A stretch of DNA of 64,000 bases from Ashinkailepas kermadecensis (taxonomy: Eukaryota > Arthropoda > Thecostraca > Neolepadidae), in NCBI GenBank assembly GCA_034440615.1, contig JAOTOM010003989.1:62001-126000 (forward strand), read 5' to 3'. Below the pieces are notes generated by a model. It searched no databases and was not told where the DNA came from. It was given only the letters and a program-made list of their open reading frames with translations. Positions within the stretch are counted from its first letter, which is position 1; the number at the start of each line of letters is the position of its first letter. This document shows, in pieces, positions 45,716-58,311 of the stretch. The translations under genes were made by a program, and so were the position numbers.

Positions 45716-46312
45716 GCCGTGACACGTTTTTTTGCGGGGCACAACTGGCTTTTGCGGGACATTGACCCGATTTTTAAGGCCGCAGAGTGACATTCCAGGT
45801 AAGAATTGAGTTTTTATGGGGGGCAGCTACAACTTTTGTGGCTCGGCGCGACCTTTACGGCCTCCAGTATGATTTTCAATGTCTGCGACGCGACTTTTTT
45901 TGTCCAAGTGTTATCCTTTGGGCCCCGACGTCATTTGCTTGAATCCCTAGCGCGAGTTTTAGTGGCCTCGACACTTTTTAGAGGTCCAACAAGTTTTGGG
46001 GGCTTTTGGCGTCATTGTTAGGGCCCCAGGGTGATTATCCATGTCCGGATTGTTTTTCGTTGCCCAGACATTTGTTTTGGTCCCGATGAGACTCTTGGGG
46101 CCCGGTACGACCTGTCTTGTCCCTTGCGTGATTTTCAGTGTCCTGGCATGCCTTTTTGATATCCCCAGGTTCAGCGTAATCTTCAGGGCCTCCGGCTCTT
46201 TTGGGGCCCAATCATGATTCTCAAGTACCCCGGCACTACTTTTTTGGCGACACCAATGTGATTTTCGGGGGCTCAGACGCGAATTTGTCAGGCACCGAAC
46301 GTAATATTACGG
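45716..46312. repeat. GGGGCCCC/GCGCGA minisatellite, second block
   Basis: Same alternating blocks as 37735-41345, for example GGCGCGACCTTTACGGCC and GCGTGATTTTCAGTGTCC. It ends in a C run and CA repeat just before the 40-bp satellite. Confidence 0.75.
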
Positions 46313-46379
46313 CATGGAGTGGGCGACTTCCCCCCTGCCCCCCCCCCCCCACACACACGGTGTCGATGTCCCTGGTTGC

Positions 46380-48342
46380 AAGAGGTATCCCCGGTATTCC
46401 CTCGGCGTGCCTACATCCCCAATGGTATCCCCGGTATTCCCTCGGCGTGCCTACATCCCCAATGGTATCCCCGGTATTCCCTCGGCGTGCCTACATCCCC
46501 AATGGTATCCCCGGTATTCCCTCGGCGTGCCTACATCCCCAATGGTATCCCGGTATTCCCTCGGCGTGCCTACATCCCCAAGAGGTATCCCCGGTATTCC
46601 CTCGGCGTGCCTACATCCCCAATGGTATCCCCGGTATTCCCTCGGCGTGCCTACATCCCCAATGGTATCCCCGGTATTCCCTCAGCGTGCCTACATCCCC
46701 AATGGTATCCCCGGTATTCCTCGGCGTGCCTACATCCCCAATGGTATCCCCGGTATTCCCTCGGCGTGCCTACATCCCCAATGGTATCCCCGGTATTCCT
46801 CGGCGTGCCTACATCCCCAATGGTATCCCCGGTATTCCTCGGCGTGCCTACATCCCCAATGGTATCCCCGGCATTCCTCGGCGTGCCTACATCCCCAATG
46901 GTATCCCCGGTATTCCCTCGGCGTGCCTACATCCCCAATGGTATCCCCGGTATTCCCTCGGCGTGCCTACATCCCCAATGGTATCCCCGGTATTCCCTCG
47001 GCGTGCCTACATCCCCAATGGTATCCCCGGTATTCCCTCGGCGTGCCTACATCCCCAATGGTATCCCCGGTATTCCTCGGCGTGCCTACATCCCCAATGG
47101 TATCCCCGGTATTCCTCGGCGTGCCTACATCCCCAATGGTATCCCCGGTATTCCCTCGGCGTGCCTACATCCCCAATGGTATCCCCGGTATTCCCTCGGC
47201 GTGCCTACATCCCCAATGGTATCCCCGGTATTCCCTCGGCGTGCCTACATCCCCAATGGTATCCCCGGTATTCCCTCGGCGTGCCTACATCCCCAATGGT
47301 ATCCCCGGTATTCCCTCGGCGTGCCTACATCCCCAATGGTATCCCCGGTATTCCCTCGGCGTGCCTACATCCCCAATGGTATCCCCGGTATTCCCTCGGC
47401 GTGCCTACATCCCCAATGGTATCCCCGGTATTCCCTCGGCGTGCCTACATCCCCAATGGTATCCCCGGTATTCCCTCGGCGTGCCTACATCCCCAATGGT
47501 ATCCCCGGTATTCCCTCGGCGTGCCTACATCCCCAATGGTATCCCCGGTATTCCCTCGGCGTGCCTACATCCCCAATGGTATCCCCGGTATTCCCTCGGC
47601 GTGCCTACATCCCCAATGGTATCCCCGGTATTCCCTCGGCGTGCCTACATCCCCAATGGTATCCCCGGTATTCCCTCGGCGTGCCTACATCCCCAATGGT
47701 ATCCCCGGTATTCCCTCGGCGTGCCTACATCCCCAATGGTATCCCCGGTATTCCCTCGGCGTGCCTACATCCCCAATGGTATCCCCGGTATTCCCTCGGC
47801 GTGCCTACATCCCCAATGGTATCCCCGGTATTCCCTCGGCGTGCCTACATCCCCAATGGTATCCCCGGTATTCCCTCGGCGTGCCTACATCCCCAATGGT
47901 ATCCCCGGTATTCCCTCGGCGTGCCTACATCCCCAATGGTATCCCCGGTATTCCCTCGGCGTGCCTACATCCCCAATGGTATCCCCGGTATTCCCTCGGC
48001 GTGCCTACATCCCCAATGGTATCCCCGGTATTCCCTCGGCGTGCCTACATCCCCAATGGTATCCCCGGTATTCCCTCGGCGTGCCTACATCCCCAATGGT
48101 ATCCCCGGTATTCCTCGGCGTGCCTACATCCCCAATGGTATCCCCGGTATTCCCTCGGCGTGCCTACATCCCCAATGGTATCCCCGGTATTCCCTCGGCG
48201 TGCCTACATCCCCAATGGTATCCCCGGTATTCCCTCGGCGTGCCTACATCCCCAATGGTATCCCCGGTATTCCCTCGGCGTGCCTACATCCCCAATGGTA
48301 TCCCCGGTATTCCCTCGGCGTGCCTACATCCCCAATGAATGG
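46380..48342. repeat. 40-bp satellite, about 49 units
   Basis: The unit is GGTATCCCCGGTATTCCCTC plus GGCGTGCCTACATCCCCAAT. About 24 consecutive units at 47130-48105 look identical. Seven 39-bp variants (TATTCCTCGG, one C missing) cluster at 46.71-46.90, 47.07-47.12 and 48.11 kb, and one unit near 46545 lacks a C elsewhere. Since 40 is not a multiple of 3 the frame rotates every unit, giving a 40-residue super-repeat. No forward frame contains a stop, so all three are open for about 650 codons; the reverse strand has stops. No evidence of translation. Confidence 0.97.
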
Positions 48343-50249
48343 TAGTGCTGGGCTTCGGGCGTGGGCCGGTGGAAATTGGTTGGATGCGAAGAGGATGCTA
48401 ATGGATGACCGTTTTTCTACTCATATATACTTTTTTTTAGACTGCGAGATGTGCTGGACATAAAATTGTGCAACCCAGAGCATCGTTGGGTACGAGTATT
48501 TACCTTCGAATGGTTTTGTGACCTGACTACACGGCAGGCTTAGTGCATACCCAGGTGCTTGCACTTTTCTAACACGTTCACAGGTTTAAAATATATAGCG
48601 AATACTAATGATGTGACATTTGCATATACCGAAACGTAGCCCAGGGGGCGGCCATTCCCTTAGCAACCAAAAGACGTTAGATGGAAAAGAAAGTTGTGGA
48701 TTCTCACCGCGTAAAACAAAAATTTGTCGGAGCTCCAAGCGCGACAAAGGCGTTTTCTACGTCATTCCATTTTTTACGTCTGCTCCCAATTTAGAAGATC
48801 CTGGCTGCGCCACTTAGCATATATACCATTATATTCCAACATATATTGTGGCATTAAGCGGAGTAGACAATCTCGCAATGGTTACCGGTCCGTGGGTGAG
48901 AACAACGAATGTTCTAAAGGCATTGAAAGACGAGCTGATATCTGCTCCCCTAACTGTCATCCGCATTGCGTAATCTTGTACCCACAAGGTACAGCGGTAC
49001 GGTACAGAACTACAAAGATGCTTATCCAATTGGTGTGTTGGGTCGATACATATGCCTCAAAATGCGCGAATGTTTTAAACATTGATTTGAGTTATATGTC
49101 ATAACTAAGAGTATACTCAGGTAAGTTGAAATAGTAATGGCCGGCACGCCTGTTCCGACATATATTGTGGTCAGCCTTGAACATTTTTCGACTGGAGTCA
49201 TGAGAAGACTCACGACCCCAAACCCAACCTTTTTCAAGGCTCACAATATCCTTTTGAGTAGTTGCAGTGATACGGCGTACAGGTCATTACTATTTCAACA
49301 TATTACAATGCCGCCGTACATTCAGCACGTTTTCCGGAACTATGTTCAGATACTGTGGAAAGCTGGGTGAGTCGAATGTACATGCCCTATCCCTTAGCTA
49401 CGGTATCTAGCAAATCAATAACATGGGAATCAGGCTTTGCAAAATCAGCATTTCGCTTCAATATGCAACAGTTCCGGAAATTTGCAGCTCCGTTCTGGGC
49501 TCTATCGCTTAACGCTATGCTGGTCAATGCCATGCCTGCAGGCAGTCCGGTACTACCGACAGCCACCACGCCACGTAACGTGGCACCCTCCGACCGCCGA
49601 ACCGGCGCGAGGGGATCAGGTGTCAGACCGGAGGGGAGGTCTGACAGGTGATCATTATTTCGAGATATGGCAATGGGCAGCCCTCCGGAGACTCAGAGTT
49701 GCACACTTGCGGCAGTACAGACGAAATTCGACAGACCGGCTGTGGCAGTCCAAGGGTGCACATTTTGAAGAGCGACACCGTGACGGTTTCGCGACGCGCA
49801 CCGTTCACTTTCGCGCCACAGACGCTGCGCTTTCTCTGTCACTTCCCCAGACAGCTGATCAATGGCGTCACCAGGGTACGACTATCCGGCATATTCCGGG
49901 CGAAAATGGAAATATTGCGCGAGAATCACAATGTAATAAACATTTTAAGCTGGTCATGAAATCTGATACAAACAGGTCTGAGCAGTGTCTTCGTGCTCTG
50001 CATCCGCCACTGCGCCGCATATCAGCTTCCCACGGGACGACAGCCGGTTCCCGAGGTCTGGAAAACTAACAATGCGCACACACCACAAAAGCGTATTCAA
50101 TGACACATCCTGCCATCTAGTGAGAAACATTGTAAGTTATACTTTAACGTTCAATCGCATGACATTCATTCAATATCCGTTGTTATAATACCTAGACCGT
50201 GCTGCTACCTAGCGATAGCAATCTGAAGTGATCCTTCTAGAAAATTATG
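48343..50249. other. no gene recognised
   Basis: A 210-codon frame at 49437-50069 is the longest but has no recognisable motif and is overlapped by other open frames. No mobile-element ends are seen. Confidence 0.35.
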
Positions 50250-50560
50250 GAGTTCTTGAATCTGTGGAGGTTGTGAGCTGTGGAGGTTATGAGCGCTTCG
50301 GAGTTGTGGAGGTTGTGAGCTGTGGAGGTTATGAGCGCTTCGTAGTTGTGGAGGTTATGAGCTGTGGAGGTTATGAGTGCTTGGAGTTGTGGAGGTTATG
50401 AGCGCTGCGGACTTGTGAAGGTTGTGAGCTGTGGAGGTTACGAGCACTCCGTAGTTGTGGAGGTTGTGAACTGTGGAGGTTATGACCTGTGGAGGTTACG
50501 AGCGCTTCGGGTATGTTGAATTTGTGGAGGTTATGAGCTGTGGAGGTTATGATACGCTGT
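50250..50560. repeat. GTGGAGGTTATGAGC minisatellite
   Basis: TGTGGAGGTTRTGAGC alternates with GCTTCGGAGT, giving mixed 18- and 24-base steps over about 300 bases. Confidence 0.9.
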
Positions 50561-50739
50561 CGTCTTATCACTGTGACTGTGACATCATCAAAACGTTGCA
50601 TCCAAATCCAGTTGTGTATTTGAACCAGGCATATATATATATATTTGAACCAAGGCGATATATAACATTTGAACAGTGCGATATTCCTTGCCTATACGCG
50701 GCACATTCGGTTACATATGTAGTGTAAACAACGCTAGGG

Positions 50740-52590
50740 CAGAAAGTAAAAGATTAGGACCTGACCTAACATAACATGCTGCTGTTGAAGAAAAATAATT
50801 GTAAATAAAAAAATTAAAAAAATTGACAATTTGTCAACTTAAAAAACCTAAACTAATCTAACCTAACCAAACCTAACCCATTTGTTTGCTTTATGGAGGC
50901 AAATGTGTGTAAAGTCTTGTCTTGTTACCATCTTAGAGGCAGAGCACAGTAATACTGGCTAGGCTAGGTTAGGTTATGGTCTATTTTTCTTTATTTTGAA
51001 TGTTACTTTTAGGTGGTGTGGTGCATAACTAGCATACCCAACTTCATCAGAGATCGGTGAAGCAATAAAGATCTCTCCAGTTGGCATGCTCTACAGTTTA
51101 CAGCTCAAATTCTGGTTGACTTCATTCATAAACATTGCATTGGAAAAATATATTCCAAGAAATAAAAAAGAATTACTGTAAATTGCAAATTTACTGGTAG
51201 AAGTTAGATAGGTACCTACCTTGGCACCTAGGTAGTTACCTACCTACCTACCTCTACCTACCTAGGTACCTACCTAGGTAGGTACCTACTTCACCTTGAA
51301 TTGCTTAAATTTCAAAGTGCCATTTCCAAAAGAGATGGATATCAAATTCATTGAAATGACATCAGAGCAGCACAAAATCAAATTTTTGAGGAAAAAATTT
51401 CCTCTGTATATTCTCCATTTTGTTGTAATTTTACATGATTCTTCATCATGTACCTACCTATTATCCCACCAAACATTTATTTTTCAGTATACTTCACCTT
51501 TATTGTTGATGGAGGATAACATGTATCTCTGCATTGTCAACAATTTTGTTTTGTGTTTTTTAATGCTATTTTGATAATTTCTGTTCTGCTCTTTTCAGTA
51601 AATTCATGTTAAAAGGTGTTTTTTTTTAGTTTTTTCTTTGGAATACCATGTTTATGAAGGTGACTAAGATGATGGGGCCACTTATTTTCTGTGCACATGC
51701 TTTCTTTTCAGGTTGTGAGCAAAATAATGCCAAAAAGAGGCTTTGAATTAGGTAACAGCATAACAATATTTTTTTTTTATGAAATAAAAATACAACACAA
51801 CCTGACCTAAGCTAGCCTAACCTACCTTTGGAGAACAAAACAAATCCCAAAATAAAAGTAGAAAAATGTCAAGTAATTTATTTTCTGAAAATTCTCAAAA
51901 TTAAAATAGACACCTAACCCAGTAAAATAGACACCTAACGTAACCCAACCTAAGCTGCTTTGGCAGAAAAAAACACTTGAGAATTTTTGTTAAAAATTTG
52001 TAAACTTCAGTATTATTGTGCTTAAAGGTGGTAAAAAGAAAAGTTTTTACCTTTTAAGACAAATTTATCCTCCTGGTGAGGTGACTGCTTCTTGAGATAT
52101 TGGTAAGTACTTCAACTTGGATTGCTTTTACCTCAAAACATGTCCATTTATCAAATAAATAAAATCAAATTCATTCAAATTACATAATGAACCAACAAGA
52201 ACACAAATTATTAACCATAAAGTACCCTAAGAGTTTCTATATATTCCCATGGTAGTTAGTTAGATATTTGGGTTTAAAGGGCACATCAACTGCAATGGTC
52301 ATATATATTTGTCCATTTGTTTGCTTTAAGGATGAAAATATGTGTAAAAACTTGTCTTGTTGCCACCTTAAAGTACAATAATACAGCAACTTCTTCATCT
52401 ACCATTTGTTTTGGAAATCACATGTAGATATTGGTATGTATAGGCATGATATAGGGATCAAATCAGCATGGGCACCAAATGACCCTGTAGTCAGCATGCC
52501 CTTAAACCTGAATAATCAATCAATCAATCTATCAAATCAGTAGGGTTTAGCTGAAAAGGCATAAGCAGGTTAGGGTGGATTAGGCTAGTT
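50740..52590. other. AT-rich region with AGGTTAGG runs
   Basis: AACCTAACC/AGGTTAGG runs occur at 50.86, 50.96, 51.8 and 51.93 kb. At 51205-51295 a dense ACCT/AGGT block with CCTAGG and GGTACC palindromes is present. No coding sequence is recognised. Confidence 0.5.
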
Positions 52591-52599
52591 TTGTTGTAT

Positions 52600-53060
52600 T
52601 TTTGCATTGTTCTTCATTATATATTGCCACTCTGTCATTTTTGTGAATAACATTGAGGTAGGGCTGAGGAATAGGGTGGTGTTCAAATTTACTGATGACC
52701 TCAAGTTGGTAGGAGTGGCTAACAGTAGTGATCCATCTAGTAATATTCAACTGGACTTGGAGGACCTAAAAAGTGGGCTGATCAATGGCAGATGTCTTTC
52801 AACTATGAACAATGTAAGATTATGTATCTGGGATCTGGATGTGAGACTTTCAAATATACAATGGGAGGTAGGAAACTGGATGTTATTGAAGAAGAAAGAT
52901 CTAGGTGTGTTAGTTTCAAATGATCTTAAAGCAGAAAAGCAATGTATCTCAGCTAGGAACAGGGCAATCATAATGCTGGGAATCATTGATAGGAGTGTGA
53001 GGTATAAGAGCAAGGAAGTCATGGACATATTGTACTTAGCCTATATGTGACCCATCTTAG
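52600..53060 (+). pseudogene. CR1-like LINE reverse transcriptase fragment
   Basis: The plus frame reads VVFKFTDDLKLVGVANSSDP, LEDLKSGLINGRCLS, KKKDLGVLVSNDLKAEKQC and [24 protein letters not shown] stands where active copies have FADD. It is the region just after the catalytic Asp pair in CR1/L2-like reverse transcriptases, with several substitutions. Sequence is lost before and after, and the (TA)n tract starts within 40 bases. The 56.7-57.6 kb fragment is a different family by sequence. Confidence 0.75.
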
Positions 53061-53098
53061 AATGTTTTGTATAGGCATGGAGCTTCTACTAAGAAAAG

Positions 53099-53684
<586 letters not shown>

Positions 53685-53831
53685 CTTTTATACATTGGCT
53701 GTTGAAGAGAAGAGTGCCTTTAGCTTTAGCAAGTTTTCTGTCTAGGTTTTCGATTGATCGTATTGTTTTCTTTGTTTCGTTAGATAGCTGGTAAATTATT
53801 TCACCAAGTGACATGTAGTTATATTCGTTTA

Positions 53832-53882
53832 TTGACGTTTTGGATTCAAACATTGATCCATTTTCAAAATCACTGCTCTGCA
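53832..53882 (-). ncRNA. degenerate hammerhead-like motif
   Basis: The minus strand has GGATCAATGTTTGAATCC followed by AAAACGTC; the expected GAAAC core is mutated. The matching site in copy 2 (62505-62552) keeps GAAACGTC. Confidence 0.35.
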
Positions 53883-54105
53883 CAATGCAAATAAACACAC
53901 AAGTATACTTTAAAAACATGAATTGAGCACAGGTTTTCCACAAGCTATTCTCGCAACATCATCTCACATTTTGTCAATTCCTGAAGGGCCATTCACATAA
54001 ACAAGTATATTCTCATCTGAAATATTTACAACAACCGTGAAGCACTGGATCGCATTTACATCGAAACGTGTTCCCCGACCCCCCCCCCCCCTTCGCCCTT
54101 TTTGG

Positions 54106-55948
54106 TCATGCATTATTCCAGAGTGACAACGTGACGTGAGTGCTGACTTGTTTGTTAATTTCTGGTGTGTGTTCACGTATGTACAATGACTCGAGCACCA
54201 TGAGACGGGTTCGGTCCAGGCAAGACGTGATGATGGTGGTGTTGTTGGTAAGGTGTTCTCGTATTAGCGGTGTTTGGTGGCAGTTTGTCATGTGTTCTTT
54301 TGGTGCTCCATCTCTAAGGTGCATTGTCAGTCCTCTAGAAAGGGAGGTTGTGGTGGCACCAATGTAACTTACTGCACGAAGCCTACAGTCTTCGTATGGG
54401 CATGATAATTTGTAAACTACATTGGTACGTTTTAGTTGTTCTCTGTTGGCCTGAAGATTGTTTTGCATCACAAGATTACAACTTTTTATGTTTTGATAGT
54501 AGATGACGAGTTTTAGCTGATCTTTGTTGTTGGTGCATGTGATGTTGTTTGTTATAATGTCCTGTATGACTCTTTCATCCACCTTATAAGTGGAGTTCAT
54601 ATAATTTCGATAGTAAAGGTGGATGGTGTTTGTTCTGTCTGTATATTTCTCGTTGGTGTTCCTGTTGATGTGTTTTTTTATTTCGTCATCAACCTGTGTG
54701 TTTGTGTAGCCATTGTTTACTAAAATCTGTTTTAGCCTGTCAAATTCTGTATGAAGAAGTTGGTAGGAAGAACAATTACGAATTGCTCTCTTTACAAAGG
54801 CACACAGGACACTGTTTGTATCTTTCAGAACACTCACTTTTTGCGTTCATAACTAAGCCAATGTTCGATGGTTTCCGGTATACTGAGGTACAAAATTTTT
54901 GACCAGTGGGGCTTACAAGTACATCTAAAAACGGAATCTTCCGATCGATTAGTGTTTCATATGTGAAATTTAGCACTGAGTTTTCCTCTAATTTGAGATG
55001 AGTTCACTGAGGTAGTCACTGTCCTTCACATCAACAAAAACATCATCGACATACCTGCAGTAGATATGAGGCGCAACAGACGGGTCACGCGAAACATTGT
55101 TTTCCAGGTGGCACATGTAAAAGCTGGCAAAAAGGGAACCTATTGGTGAGCCCATAGTCACGCCTTCCTTTTGCCGATACAGTTGTCCACATGGCCCACG
55201 TAAGGGAGACTCCATGGTGCCTGCACGAAGCAGTGTCTCAAGAATGTTGGGCGACAACTGCAGCGGTGGTAGTGTCAGATTAGGGTTGGTATATACTTGC
55301 TCAATGATGATCTTGATGGTTTTCTCCATTGGCACGTTGGTAAAAAGACTGTTGACGTCAATGGTTGCGAGCTGTCCACGTGGGGATTTAGCCCTTAAAG
55401 TATCGATAAACTCATCGACAGAGTCGATGCAGTGCTTCGCAGGTACGTACGGTTTCAATAGACTATTGATTATTTTGGCTAGTCTATAAGTTGGGGTTGT
55501 GACCTGAGAAATTACAGGCCTCAATGGGTTACCGCTTTTATGGGTCTTCACATTTCCATATGCATATCCGGGAGCGTGCTCACCCACGACCTTCGAGAAG
55601 TGCACTCCCCCGATTACCGCATAAGCTGATGTTATCACTCTATTTACTCTTGCCTTTAGACTGTCTGTGGTATCTTTTTTGATGGGCTCAAACTTGGTTT
55701 GGTCACTGAGGAGTTCCTCCATCTTGTGCATGTATTCATGGCAGTCCAAAATAACAAACAGAAGACTTATCAGCCTTTCGTATGATGATCCTTTCATCTT
55801 CACGGAGCTGCTTGCCGGCTTCGCGGAGGTCTTCTGTGAGTACCTTGCTCTTTGTCCTCTCTCTCGTTTTTTTAGCTTTTCCCCACGAGCAGGTCCTTGG
55901 GGCGGGGATCGACTTGAACCATCTTTTCGTTTTGGAGTTTGAGTACAT
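54106..55948 (-). pseudogene. Penelope RT plus GIY-YIG endonuclease, frameshifted
   Basis: Blocks in order: REDERIIIRKADKSS; a frame change near 55770; FVILDCHEYMHKMEELLSD; YGNVKTHKSGNPLRPVISQV; LATIDVNSLFTNVPM (motif A, catalytic Asp); KEGVTMGSPIGSLFASFYMC (motif B); YCRYVDDVFVD (motif C, YVDD at about 55053-55042). A frame change near 54990 leads to IDRKIPFLDVLVS, and another near 54805 to the endonuclease: VVYKLSCPYEDC and SYIGATTTSLSRGL, which is the GIY-YIG core, then REHTPEINKQVS and a stop near 54106. The domain order and the KTHK block are diagnostic of Penelope-like elements. Confidence 0.9.
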
Positions 55949-55979
55949 CCTGATATAGTAATTCTAGTTCTGCCTTTTT

Positions 55980-56020
55980 GTGGAGCGAATCACTTGCAAT
56001 CTAGAAGTGATTCGCTCCAC
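55980..56020. repeat. 16-bp-arm palindrome at head-to-head junction
   Basis: GTGGAGCGAATCACTT, a 9-base loop, then its exact reverse complement. It sits exactly where the minus-strand copy starts to the left and the plus-strand copy to the right. Confidence 0.9.
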
Positions 56021-56672
56021 AAAGGAAGGCGTGGCTATGAGCTCCCCATTAGGTCCCCCTTTTGCAAGCTTTTACATGTGCCACCTGGAAAACAATGTTT
56101 TGCGTGACCCGTCTGTTGCGCCTCATATCTACTGCAGGTATGTCGATGATGTTTTTGTTGATGTGAGGGACAGTGACCACCTCAGTGAACTCTTCTCAAA
56201 ATTAGAGGAAAACTCAGTGCTAACTTTCACATCTGAAACACTAATCGATCGGAAGATTCCGTTTTTAGATGTGCTTGTAAGCCCCACTGATCAAAAATTG
56301 TGTACCTCAGTATACCGGAAACCATCGAACATTGGCTTAGTTATGAACGCAAAAAGTGAGTGTCCTGAAAGATACAAACAGAGTGTCCTGCGTGCCTTCG
56401 TAAAGAGAGCAATTCGTAATTGTTCTTCCTGCCAACTTCTTCACACATAATTTGACAGGCTAAAACAGATTTTAGTAAACAATGGCTACACAAACACACA
56501 GGTTGATGACGAAATAAAAAAGCACATGAACATAAAGACATAAAGACATAAAAGATCAGTGCAACTATGAGCCACAAGGGCCCTTCTTGGTTGCACTTTG
56601 GACACTGAACCAGTTGCCCACCAAATCTGTCGATCAACCCTCCCTGGAATACAGAAAAACAAGCAGAAAAAA

Positions 56673-56833
56673 ACCAGCTGCCAGGAACCATTGGCAGTAG
56701 CAACACACTGAACATCTTTAAAAACGCCATAGACAATCATTATAAGAATAGGGGGTATTCTTATAATGATTGTCTATGCCGTTTTTAAAGATGTTCAGTG
56801 TGTTGCTACTGACAATGGTTCCTGGCAGCTGGT
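56673..56833. repeat. 78-bp-arm hairpin, 5-base loop
   Basis: ACCAGCTGCCAGGAACCATT through ATAAGAATA, then GGGGG, then the reverse complement with two mismatches. It includes the end of the LINE coding frame (NTLNIFKN). Confidence 0.95.
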
Positions 56834-57606
56834 TCCAGTGTTCTACTACCCTGTTGGTGAAGAAAGACTGTCTTAACCTTGTCCTGCTGTGATTAACTTT
56901 ATTTTTGAATTGATGACCTCTAATTGCATCATTTCTGTTAAATTCAAACATTTCCCCGAGATATCCCTGTTCCTGACCATGAACAAATTTAAAAACCTCG
57001 ATGAGATCTCCTCTCAGCCTTCTATATCTAAGTGAAAACATATTCCATTTCTTCAATCTTTCCTCATATGCCAGGTTGCCTATACCATTAACCATTTTTG
57101 TTGCCCTCTTTTGTACTCTCTCTAAAAGCCCAACAATCTTTCTCATAACTAGGGGACCAAGCTTGGACACAGTATTCCAAATGTGGCCTGCTATATGCAC
57201 AGTAAAGCTTCCTGATGACCTCACTTTTGTATGACACATTCCTCTGTATTGCCCCAAGCATTCTTAGTGCCTTCTTCCTGGCTTCTTTGGTCTGTTCTGA
57301 TGCCCCCAATTTTGTCTTCAAAATAACACCTAAGCCCTTCTCCTGCTGAGTCACAGATAGTACTTGGCCACCCATCAAGTATGGAGCCTTCATATGCTGC
57401 CTACCTACATGCATGACTTTGCATTTATCAAAATTAAACTTCTTTTGCCATTTTTCGGACCACTTCACAAGCTCGTATAAGTCTTTCTGCAGCAAAACCT
57501 GCTCATTGTGCCCGGTTATTGCCCTAAAGATCTTCAAATCATCCGCACATTTCAAAACCTTACTGCTTAGGCCACATTCAATGCTATTCACATATATAAG
57601 GAACAA
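56718..57606 (-). pseudogene. CR1-like reverse transcriptase C-terminal part
   Basis: The minus strand reads MFLIYVNSIECGLSSKVLKC with ADDLKIF (the ADD of the catalytic motif), CKVMHVGRQHM, EKGLGVILKTKLGASEQ and YCAYSRPHLEYCVQAW. After a frame change near 57090-57260 it continues LLERVQKRATKMV, LRGDLIEVFKFVHGQ and FTNRVVEHWNQLPGTIV. This is the downstream half of a CR1/L2-type RT. The copy starts at the FADD region, so motifs A and B are absent. Confidence 0.85.
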
Positions 57607-58311
57607 TAGGGCCCCAGTACCGACCCCTGGGGGACTCCACTAAGAGTAAGAACAATTTGTCATGATGACTTTGTACCATTTCGCATCACTCTCTGCTGTC
57701 TATCTGAAAGCCACAACTCTATCCATTTTAGGATGCTACCTGCAATGCAAATGAACAGGAACACCAACGAGAAATATACAGACAGAACAAACACCATCCA
57801 CCTTTACTATCGAAATTATATGAACTCTGCTTATAAGATGGATGAAAGAGTCATGCAGGACATTATAACAACCAACATCACATGCACCAACAACAAAGAT
57901 CAGCTAAAACTCGTCATCTACTATCAAAACATGAAAAGTTGTAATCTTGTGATGAAAAACAATCTTCAGGCCAACAGAGAAAAACTAAAACGTATCAATG
58001 TAGTTTACAAATTATCATGCCCATATGAAGACTGTAGGCTTCGTGCAGTAAGTTACATTGGTGCCACCACAACCTCCCTTTCTAGAAGACTGACAATGCA
58101 CCTTAGAGATGGAGCACCAAAAGAACACATGACAAACTGCCACCAAACACCGCTAATACGAGAACACCTTACCAACATGGCTATCTGGATTACATCTTTT
58201 TCCCTTTATTAAGTGACCGGGCTATCGATGGGTTTACGATAAACTCCATTCTCCCTTTTCATAGCTAAATATTTTAAGCACGCTGACGTCTTACTGTATT
58301 GACCCTCATAC

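Larger units (their letters stand above)
53685..55985 (-). mobile_element. Penelope-like element, family 1, copy 1
   Basis: Read on the minus strand from about 55985 it contains most of the reverse transcriptase, a GIY-YIG endonuclease and a 3' tail with a hammerhead-like core, ending at (TA)n. The 5' end is cut at a palindrome shared with copy 2 (55980-56020). Three frame changes make it non-functional as it stands. Confidence 0.9.
56527..57743 (-). mobile_element. CR1-like LINE fragment, antisense in the Penelope copy
   Basis: ATGAACA lies at both edges (about 56520 and 57743) as a likely target duplication. In sense the element is 5' truncated and its 3' end carries TTTATGTC-type repeats (56530-56548). 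Its only coding part is the C-terminal half of reverse transcriptase. A long hairpin lies at 56673-56833. Confidence 0.8.

Noticed and set aside
46380..48342. CRISPR-like array
   Set aside because: Units are contiguous with no unique spacers, there are no cas genes, and the surrounding DNA is animal-like.
46201..48463. Three overlapping 674-714 codon frames as a repeat-rich secreted or structural protein
   Set aside because: Frame rotates every 40-bp unit and all three are equally open; no start context, signal peptide or non-repeat domain supports a gene.
49437..50069. 210-codon open frame as a host gene
   Set aside because: No recognisable motif, heavy overlap with other frames and no exon-like boundaries.
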